64,000 nucleotides of DNA. Origin: Gammaproteobacteria bacterium. Its GTDB lineage: Bacteria; Pseudomonadota; Gammaproteobacteria; Competibacterales; Competibacteraceae. The stretch's first letter is position 1, and the number at the start of each line of letters is the position of its first letter. Shown piece by piece: positions 1 to 6,747 of the stretch. The notes beneath the pieces were generated by a model that had not been told where the DNA came from, did no database searches, and saw nothing but the letters and a program-made list of their open reading frames with translations. The stretch lies in assembly GCA_024235095.1 (NCBI GenBank), contig JACKNC010000001.1:898501-962500 (forward strand), in the 5' to 3' direction. The translations under genes were made by a program, and so were the position numbers.

Positions 1-2926
1 GGTTGCTGGCAGAGGATTTCCGGCGACGGCTGGTGTTCTGCAAGATCGAGCGGACTTTCAATCCGGGGATTCTGCGCGGGCTGATCGGTGCCCGGCTGGG
101 TCTGGAAAAGCCGCCGGAAACCGATGAAGCGCTGGCCGGCGCGCTGGCGGCGGAGCCGGCGACGCTGCTGCTGCTGGACAACACCGAGGACATGATGGCG
201 GACGAGCACAGCCAGAGCGCGTTCCGCGAGCAGTTAAACGCATGGCTGGCGGGCGCGCCGGAGCTGGTGGTGCTGCTGACGACCCGTTGGCCGGTTAGCT
301 GCACGCAGGAGCGGGAAATTCAGGTCGATATCCCGCCGCTGTCGCCGGAGCAGACCGAACAGTTGCTGCTGTCGGAGTTGCGCGAGATCGGCGCGTTGCG
401 GGAGGACTGGCCGCAACAGCCGGAATGGCAGCGTCTGCTGGGTTTCCTGGACGGGCATCCGCGATCCATCTGGCTAGTATCGCATCACTTCGAGGGGCGC
501 AACCCGTCGCTGTCGCGGATCGTGGAGCGGCTGGAACGACTGAAAGCCCAGGCTATCGCCGACCCGGCGTTGATCGGGCGGGCGGACGTGTTCGACTCGC
601 TGTCGTCCGCCAGTCAGGACCGCATACGCAGTCTGGTGGCGTCCATCGACTTTTCCTTCGACGTGCTCGGGCGGCGACATCCGGACGCGGCGGAAGCGTT
701 TCTGGCGCTGTCGCTGTTTCCTGCCGGACTGCCGGAACCGGTGGCGCTGGCGGTGACCGGCGGACCCGATAGCCTGGCGCTCGATCACCTGTACCGCTAT
801 CACCTGCTGGAATGGAACCGGGAACGGACGTTCTACCCAGTGCCGCTGCACTGGTACGCTGAACACCGGCGGCAACAGGCGGCGCTGGCGCGCGATACGT
901 ATTTCGCCCGGGCGCTGCCGGCGTATGCGGATTACATCGAGCAATGCAATGAGGGTCTTATTCGCGATCAGTCGCCGGTGTGGACGGAACGCTGGCTGCT
1001 GGAGGAAGACACGCTGCTGGCGTTGAGCGGCTGGGTCGTCGCATGGGAGACACGATCGCCGGGAGGTTCGGCGCTGGCGCAGATTGCGAGCGCCGGGAAG
1101 AACCTGCTGAATTTGCTTGATCGCCTGGAAAGCTGGGCAACGCTGGCGGGACGAGGACTGCGCGACGCCGAACGGCAGGGGGATCGCGGCGGCGAAGCCA
1201 ACTGCTAGAAAGCGCTGGGCGATCTGGCGCTGCGGCAGGACGACCTGGCCGCCGCCGACCGGCACTACCAAGCCGCTCTGCCCCTCTTCCGCGCCATCCA
1301 GGCCCGCCTGGGCGAAGCCAACTGCCAGAAAGCGCTGGGTGATCTGGCGCTGCGGCAGGCCGACCTGGCCGCCGCCGACCGGCACTACCAAGCCGCTCTG
1401 CCCCTCTTCCGCGCCATCCAGGCCCGCCTGGGCGAAGCCAACTGCCAGAAAGCGCTGGGTGATCTGGCGCTGCGGCAGGCCGACCTGGCCGCCGCCGACC
1501 GGCACTACCAAGCCGCTCTGCCCCTCTTCCGCGCCATCCAGGCCCGCCTGGGCGAAGCCAACTGCCAGAAAGCGCTGGGTGATCTGGCGCTGCGGCAGGC
1601 CGACCTGGCCGCCGCCGACCGGCACTACCAAGCCGCTCTGCCCCTCTTCCGCGCCATCCAGGCCCGCCTGGGCGAAGCCAACTGCCAGAAAGCGCTGGGT
1701 GATCTGGCGCTGCGGCAGGACGACCTGGCCGCCGCCGACCGGCACTACCAAGCCGCTCTGCCCTCTTCCGCGCCATCCAGGCCCGCCTGGGCGAAGCCAA
1801 CTGCCAGAAAGCGCTGGGTGATCTGGCGCTGCGGCAGGACGACCTGGCCGCCGCCGACCGGCACTACCAAGCCGCTCTGCCCCTCTTCCGCGCCATCCAG
1901 GCCCGCCTGGGCGAAGCCAACTGCCAGAAAGCGCTGGGTGATCTGGCGCTGCGGCAGGACGACCTGGCCGCCGCCGACCGGCACTACCAAGCCGCTCTGC
2001 CCCTCTTCCGCGCCATCCAGGCCCGCCTGGGCGAAGCCAACTGCCAGAAAGCGCTGGGTGATCTGGCGCTGCGGCAGGACGACCTGGCCGCCGCCGACCG
2101 GCACTACCAAGCCGCTCTGCCCCTCTTCCGCGCCATCCAGGCCCGCCTGGGCGAAGCCAACTGCCAGAAAGCGCTGGGTGATCTGGCGCTGCGGCAGGCC
2201 GACCTGGCCGCCGCCGACCGGCACTACCAAGCCGCTCTGCCCCTCTTCCGCGCCATCCAGGCCCGCCTGGGCGAAGCCAACTGCCAGAAAGCGCTGGGTG
2301 ATCTGGCGCTGCGGCAGGCCGACCTGGCCGCCGCCGACCGGCACTACCAAGCCGCTCTGCCCCTCTTCCGCGCCATCCAGGCCCGCCTGGGCGAAGCCAA
2401 CTGCCTGCAAAGTCTGGGGCGGCTGCTGCTGGCCCGAAACGAGCCGGCGGCTGCGTTCGGCCGGTTTCTGGATGTCCTCGCAGTTTTCCAGGAAATTCGG
2501 AGTAGCCTGGGCGAACAGGCCGCGTTCGGCTATCTGGCCCGCACCGTGGCGACGGCGGGCCATGTCGATCAGGCGCTGGCGCTTGCCGAACGGTCGCGGC
2601 AAATCGGTCGCGCCATCGACGACCGCTTCGGGCAATTGATCAACCTGGAACTGCAAACCTCATTGCTAGGGAACGCAGAGGAAATGGAGGCGGCGCTGGC
2701 GGCGGCGTTGCTGCACCAGCAATTGGCGGTAGCCATCCAGGATCAGAACAAAATCGAGCGTTATCGCCCTTGGCTGGAGCAGGTCCGGCAGGAAATTCCG
2801 GCTGATGTCTGGGAGCAGTTCGAGCAGAATGCGGAAGCCCTTCTCGCGCAAGCGGCCGCGGCGGCCGAACAGCGGTTGGGCGGGCGCGATCCGCTAGTGT
2901 GGGTGGAGTCGATCATTCCCCAGTGA
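1..2926 (+). pseudogene. STAND/NB-ARC-like NTPase with C-terminal TPR repeats, 5' truncated by the window and disrupted
   Basis: The reading frame is open from the window edge, so the true start and the Walker A loop lie upstream. Seen: a Walker B-like strand LLLLDNTED near residue 55 of the visible part, then a sensor strand ending LLTTR. These are typical of the nucleotide-binding core of STAND (AP-ATPase/NB-ARC) proteins. A helical middle region follows, then ten 40-residue TPR-type repeats and a unique C-terminal cap ending at 2926. The frame is broken twice inside the repeats. A CAG codon has become TAG at 1206-1208 in the first repeat, and one C is missing from a CCCC run near 1761, which moves the frame so that translation would resume in the frame ending at the TGA at 2924-2926. 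STAND-TPR proteins are signalling or defence ATPases as a family; the role here is unknown. Repeat-driven sequencing or assembly error is an alternative to true decay. Confidence 0.8.
1191..2389 (+). repeat. 120-bp tandem repeat encoding TPR units, ten copies
   Basis: Ten copies of a 120-bp unit lie head to tail, each beginning GGCGAAGCCAACTGC and encoding one 40-residue TPR-like helix pair. Copies differ at only a few bases. A GAC/GCC choice (Asp or Ala in the QxDLA motif) follows the order D-A-A-A-D-D-D-D-A-A, the first copy has GGCGAT where the others have GGTGAT, the first has TAG for CAG, and the fifth lacks one C. The array is thus 10 x 120 minus 1 bp. Near-identity at synonymous sites points to recent expansion or gene conversion. 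Because 120 is divisible by three and the unit lacks stops in several frames, long false reading frames arise on both strands. Confidence 0.95.
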
Positions 2927-2985
2927 AATGTTGTTGAACTCAACGCAGGATGAAACCTTCGATAATCTTAGGTAACTGCAAGAAT

Positions 2986-3003
2986 TTACGTAAAAAAACG
3001 TAA
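2986..3003. terminator. Short AT-rich inverted repeat after the STAND gene
   Basis: TTACGT and ACGTAA flank six A residues, about 60 bp after the stop of the TPR gene. The stem is short and AT-rich, so it could be a weak terminator or an operator for the following gene. Nothing else supports a function. Confidence 0.2.
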
Positions 3004-3081
3004 TAGACCCTGACATAAATCCAATCTTGGCGTCTTTCTTGTATGACTTGCCCTGACTGGGTCTCAACAGGAATCGCTAAA

Positions 3082-3591
3082 ATGCAGACTGATCTTACTG
3101 CAATCATTTCTCACCTTGATGTTGCTCTATCGGCGACCCGCGCCGCACTGGATACGCTATCTGACGATGAGAATGCCCATCACAACGACCGCGCCTTGGC
3201 GGCGGTGGTGATCCGGCTTCAAGAGTGTGTTAGTACGCTATCGGTCGAAGAAATGCGTGCGCAGCAGTCGCGAGGCGCCCTTAGAACAATGTCGCTTGAA
3301 CGCCGGCGGCGCTTTATCCTCTGGCTGGAAGCCGGCGCAAAAGAGATTTTGGGGCTGAATGATGCACAGCTCGCGCAAATTTTTAGTACCGAGAAAGGCC
3401 CCCCCTTTAATAGCTTGAACTGGCTTGAGTCGTGTGGTCATCATAATCGCTATGCCCTGCCCGATGGCGAAAGCTCGCTTTGGATTTGCGATGAATGCAA
3501 TCAATTGCATGACCCTGATGATGACGATTGTCCTCAGTGTTTCTCATCCAAAACGACGTCACAACCTGCAATCGGCGCTTATGTTGAATGA
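3082..3591 (+). CDS. Small hypothetical protein with C-terminal zinc ribbon
   Basis: I do not recognise a named family. The start is set at ATG 3082 because an AGGAA-type ribosome site lies about 8 bp upstream; an in-frame ATG at 3043 lacks one. This gives 169 residues. The N-terminal two thirds look helical, with an Arg-rich stretch LERRRRFILWLE. The C-terminal part holds CGHH, CDEC and CPQC, spaced as in a treble-clef or rubredoxin-like zinc ribbon, with an acidic DPDDDD loop between the two CxxC pairs. Zinc binding is inferred from those pairs. The gene stands alone between the broken STAND gene and transposase remnants, and its upstream DNA is AT-rich relative to the region, which would fit acquired DNA. 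Confidence 0.6.
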   Translation: MQTDLTAIISHLDVALSATRAALDTLSDDENAHHNDRALAAVVIRLQECVSTLSVEEMRAQQSRGALRTMSLERRRRFILWLEAGAKEILGLNDAQLAQIFSTEKGPPFNSLNWLESCGHHNRYALPDGESSLWICDECNQLHDPDDDDCPQCFSSKTTSQPAIGAYVE

Positions 3592-3607
3592 CGCTGTTGT
3601 GGAACCT

Positions 3608-3628
3608 CCCCCCTTTGAAAAAGGCAGG
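3608..3628. repeat. Decayed copy of the C6-T/A-G6 dispersed palindrome
   Basis: Six C, TTTGAAAAA and a G-run interrupted by CA form a degraded, reverse-oriented copy of the palindrome that is intact at 25613-25633 and inside the methylase gene at 27020-27172. It sits just after the zinc-ribbon gene, so it could also act as a terminator. Confidence 0.55.
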
Positions 3629-3666
3629 GCTGTTAAATTCTGTGTAGGGCGGATTAGGGCTAGGAC

Positions 3667-4250
3667 TTACGCAGTTGCTGGTAACGTGTAAAGCGGATTG
3701 GCTAGATAGGCGCGTACTGCCGGTCGGATGATGGCTATTTTGACTTCGAACCAACTGATACCCGCGTGATAACAATACCGTTCCAGGCGAAGAAACGCGC
3801 GCAAGCACAAGCCGATGTGGTTGCGCTGGGCACGGGCGGCGCGCACTTGCGCCCGCTCGACGCCGCAGAATTGTTTGATCCCCCAGTGATAGTGCTCGAT
3901 GGTCCAGGCATAACCGGCCATCCGCACCCGCATCAACCCCGTCAGGTTCAAATCGTGGGTGGCCCACCATTCTCTGCCGCCGTCTGGGGCGGCGATCGTA
4001 AACAGGCGAATCAGCCCAGAGCCTTTCAGATGCACGATAGTCCCCTGGGCATCGGTAACGACCCGCGCCACCGGGCACCAGCCATTGCGGTCGGGGTTGA
4101 CCCAGCGATTAGCCTTCAGCCGGGTCAGCCACACCCATCCCAGCTTATTGATCAACTTAAAATTCTCCAATCTACCGTACCAACTATCAAAGACAATACA
4201 TTCCGGCATGAACCCACGCGCCTGCGCCGTCTTGATATGGAACGCGAGGC
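3667..4250 (-). pseudogene. C-terminal fragment of an IS701/IS4-superfamily transposase
   Basis: On the minus strand the frame reads HIKTAQARGFMPECIVFDSWYG, LGWVWLTRLKANRWVNPD, WTIEHYHWGIKQFCGVERAQ and SWFEVKIAIIRPAVRAYL and ends LPATA. This is the second half of a DDE transposase: an Asp in the VFDSWY strand and the Glu-containing W-x-IEHYHWGIKQ helix. The N-terminal half is absent. Upstream of about 4250 the similarity stops and the plus strand carries a different transposase. AGGACTTACGCA at 3662-3673, overlapping the stop codon, may be the old element end. Family assignment between IS701 and IS4 is uncertain. Confidence 0.7.
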
Positions 4251-4551
4251 GACGGTGGCGGTGCCGCCCCGAGAGAATGCCGTGCCGTGGGAAGCCGATC
4301 ATCCTCGCACCCAAGCGCTGGCCGCCATCACCGAGCAGGGGTTGTCCACCTGGAAACAAGCCGTCGGCTATCATCGCCGCAGTCTCGCCGAACATGGCAT
4401 CTACCGCTTTAAACAACGGTTCGGTGAGCGCCTGGCCTCCCGCCTTTTCGAAACCCAGGTCACGGAGGTGCATGTCCGAGTGGCCGCCTTGAATGTCATG
4501 ACCTACCTCGGCATGCCCGTTTCCGTCCCTTGCAGGGCTATTCTGTCTTGA
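4251..4551 (+). pseudogene. C-terminal fragment of an IS5-family transposase
   Basis: Plus-strand translation from about 4255 reads VAVPPRENAVPW, then QAVGYHRRSLAEHGIYRFKQ, RLASRLFETQVTEVHVR and VAALNVMTYLGMP. This matches the conserved end of IS5-group DDE transposases, whose YHRRSxxE-xYRFK segment carries the catalytic Glu. The frame upstream of about 4250 does not belong to it and is the antisense of the other transposase fragment. The two pieces meet back to back, so this copy lacks its first two thirds and cannot be active. Confidence 0.7.
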
Positions 4552-4591
4552 AAAAACAGAGAGAGGGGAAAATATCGCCCTCAGTTTATTT

Positions 4592-4663
4592 ATGCACCAA
4601 CGCCCCTCCCTGGTGCTGATTATTGGCCTGTTCGACCTGATAAACACTGGCCACAAGCGTTAG
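4592..4663 (+). pseudogene. Remnant of an amino-acid ABC transporter permease (AapM/YhdY type) C-terminus
   Basis: The frame SLVLIIGLFDLI followed by NTGHKR and a TAG stop resembles two separate pieces of polar amino-acid ABC permeases: the conserved LVLIxGLFDLL helix and the basic C-terminal tail. They appear joined by an internal deletion. The next fragment starts 12 bp later with an ABC ATPase N-terminus, the gene order expected in an aapM-aapP operon. Identification rests on a short match. Confidence 0.45.
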
Positions 4664-4675
4664 GAATTTCTCCCA

Positions 4676-4834
4676 ATGAACGCATCAACAACCTCTACTG
4701 TTCTTACTACCCCGCCGCTATCTGATCAAGTGATGATTCAAATGGAAAGCGTCCACAAATGGTACGGCGCTTTTCACGTTCTCAAAGACATCAACCTGAC
4801 GGCCCAGTTTTTGAGTCAGATTTTGCACAATTGA
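4676..4834 (+). pseudogene. N-terminal fragment of an amino-acid ABC transporter ATPase (AapP/GlnQ type)
   Basis: ATG at 4676 opens a 52-codon frame. Residues 20-42 read MIQMESVHKWYGAFHVLKD and onward, the usual start of GlnQ/AapP ATPases just before the Walker A loop. After INLTA the similarity ends, the frame continues as unrelated QFLSQILHN and stops at 4832-4834. Walker A, the signature motif and Walker B are all missing. An AGGAA sequence lies upstream at about 4662. The gene was cut by a deletion or rearrangement whose right side joins directly to the promoter region of the secreted DUF4214 gene. Confidence 0.6.
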
Positions 4835-4916
4835 CTCAACCTATCCGAATTTCTCTACTCTAAATAAGGGAATTTTATCGACGGTACGCTCACTATGACT
4901 CACAAGAGGTCTCACT

Positions 4917-6677
4917 ATGTTGCCTCATATCCTGAGTATCAGAGTTATTCTGCTCCTGTTATTGGCGCTAAGCGCGATCTGCATTCCCGCCAACGCCACG
5001 AACCGGCTGACTACTAACGACTTTACCTACCTCGGCGCATTCCGCCTGCCCGGCGATGAAACCCCGCCGCAAACCTTCGCTTATGGCGGCAACGCTATGA
5101 CCTTCAATCCGGACGGTGATCCCGAAAATACCGACGCCTACCCCGGCTCGCTGTTCGTCATGGGTCACGACCGCATCGCCTACGGAGCCCTCCCCAATGG
5201 CAATCAAGTCGCCGAGATCAGCATTCCCGAACCGGTTATTTCCCGCAACCTGACCGATCTGCCCTACGCCAGCTTTATCCAGAACTTTCATGAAGTCGTC
5301 GCCAATTACTTTCACGACATGGAGGAAATCCCCAAGGTGGGCCTGGCCTACCTGAATCATCCCACCACCGGCCCCAAGATCCATTTGACTTGGGGCCAGC
5401 ATCTGCAACCGGAAAACACCCCATCCCAAGGCTGGTTCAATCCTACTTTAACCAACCCGGATTTTCAGGGCGTTTGGTTCATCGGCAATCAGAACTTGTA
5501 CAGCGTCAACGCCTATTTGTTCGAAATCCCCGCTACCTGGGCGGATGCCTATGCCCATGGTCGTTATCTAGGTACTGGACGGATGCGCGATGGCGGCCAA
5601 GGCGGCATGGGGCCGACGCTATTCGCCTATCGCCCTTGGCGGGATGATGGCACAGCGCCGCCTTCCGGGACCGTGCTGACCGAAACACCCTTGCTGCTCT
5701 ACGAAAACGCCTACAACACCGATCAGATCGTGCGCGCCATGAACGGCTACCAACATCCCGACGAATGGGAAGGCGGCGCGTGGATCACGACGACCTCGGG
5801 CCAATCCGCGGTGCTGTTCGCCGGCGCCAAGAGCACGGGCGCCAAGTACTGGTATGGTTATATCAATGCGCGCGGCTCGGAATACCCTTGCGTGGATCAC
5901 CACGTCACAGACTTCGTGACCTGCCGCCTGGCGAATGGAGACGCCTGTCCTGCCGAGGATTTCGCCGGTTGTTGCGATGAAGCCGAGGGCAACTGCGCCA
6001 GTTATCGCGGTTGGTGGAGCACCCGCTTCGACGCTCAGTTCATTCTTTTTGATCCAGCGGATCTGGCACGGGTCGTGTCGGGAGAACTGGAATCGTGGCA
6101 ACCCCAACCTTACGCCTCGCTGGACATCGACCAGCACCTTTACTTAAATCCCCCCGTTTGGGATGAAATCAGCGTGGGAACAGGCAACCAGCGCCGTTAT
6201 CGCATTGGTGACGTCGCCTATGACCGCGCACACGATTTGCTGTACGTCCTGGAGTATCTGGCCGATGGCGGCAAACCGGTGGTCCATGTCTGGCGGGTGG
6301 GCAGCGACCATGACGCGGCTACCACACTCATCATCCACTACTACGAGTCCATTCTCGAACGCCCTCCGGAAGCGGAAGGACTGACCTATTGGCAAGATTT
6401 GATCGCGGAGAGTCAGACGCAGCCCATCGACGTTAAGCCAATCTTCCGGGAAATGGCCAACTTTTTCTTTAACAGCGACGAATATCTGGCGCGCAATACA
6501 ACTGACCAGCAATTCATCACGAACCTGTATCTCACCTTCTTTCAGCGCGAACCGGATGAAGCAGGCTATGCATTCTGGCTGGAGCAGTTGGCCGGCGGTG
6601 CGCGACGCAATGACGTGATGACATTCTTCTTGTATTCACAGGAATTTCTGGACTTCATGCTGAATCTCGGATTCTGA
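4917..6677 (+). CDS. Secreted protein with C-terminal DUF4214 domain
   Basis: 586 residues. An N-terminal signal peptide is visible: hydrophobic VILLLLLALSAICIPANA, with cleavage after about residue 27. An AGAGG ribosome site precedes ATG 4917. Residues 30-450 form an extracellular domain rich in Trp, Tyr and Gly, with a Cys-rich stretch (CRLANGDACPAEDFAGCCDEAEGNC) likely held by disulfides; I do not recognise its family, though its repeated strand pattern is compatible with a beta-propeller. Residues 465-586 hold two helical repeats of the type YYESILERPPEAEGLTYW and YLTFFQREPDEAGYAFWLEQL, the hallmark of DUF4214, found in surface-layer and adhesion-type proteins. It stands alone, with a perfect palindrome just after the stop. 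Surface or matrix location is inferred. Confidence 0.8.
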   Translation: MLPHILSIRVILLLLLALSAICIPANATNRLTTNDFTYLGAFRLPGDETPPQTFAYGGNAMTFNPDGDPENTDAYPGSLFVMGHDRIAYGALPNGNQVAEISIPEPVISRNLTDLPYASFIQNFHEVVANYFHDMEEIPKVGLAYLNHPTTGPKIHLTWGQHLQPENTPSQGWFNPTLTNPDFQGVWFIGNQNLYSVNAYLFEIPATWADAYAHGRYLGTGRMRDGGQGGMGPTLFAYRPWRDDGTAPPSGTVLTETPLLLYENAYNTDQIVRAMNGYQHPDEWEGGAWITTTSGQSAVLFAGAKSTGAKYWYGYINARGSEYPCVDHHVTDFVTCRLANGDACPAEDFAGCCDEAEGNCASYRGWWSTRFDAQFILFDPADLARVVSGELESWQPQPYASLDIDQHLYLNPPVWDEISVGTGNQRRYRIGDVAYDRAHDLLYVLEYLADGGKPVVHVWRVGSDHDAATTLIIHYYESILERPPEAEGLTYWQDLIAESQTQPIDVKPIFREMANFFFNSDEYLARNTTDQQFITNLYLTFFQREPDEAGYAFWLEQLAGGARRNDVMTFFLYSQEFLDFMLNLGF

Positions 6678-6691
6678 AGAAGCAGGTGTAT

Positions 6692-6710
6692 GGGTACGCA
6701 GTGCGTACCC
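6692..6710. repeat. GTACGC-type palindrome after the secreted gene
   Basis: GGGTACGCAGTGCGTACCC is a 19-bp perfect palindrome with a one-base centre, lying between the convergent ends of the DUF4214 gene and the Hsp70 gene. Related palindromes occur at 39369-39450. It may serve as a bidirectional terminator, but no T-run follows. Confidence 0.6.
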
Positions 6711-6747
6711 TACCAGCTCATCGGATGGGTTCCTCTGGAAAAAGCAT

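Noticed and set aside
1191..2389. CRISPR-like array
   Set aside because: Units are contiguous without spacers and encode TPR motifs.
474..2656. Long minus-strand and second plus-strand open frames across the repeat array (up to 425 codons)
   Set aside because: They exist only because the 120-bp unit, a multiple of three, has no stop in several frames; they have no ribosome site or family match, and the TPR frame explains the sequence.
3766..4250. N-terminal part of the plus-strand 261-codon frame
   Set aside because: It is antisense to the IS701/IS4-type transposase fragment; only the part after about 4250 has transposase motifs.
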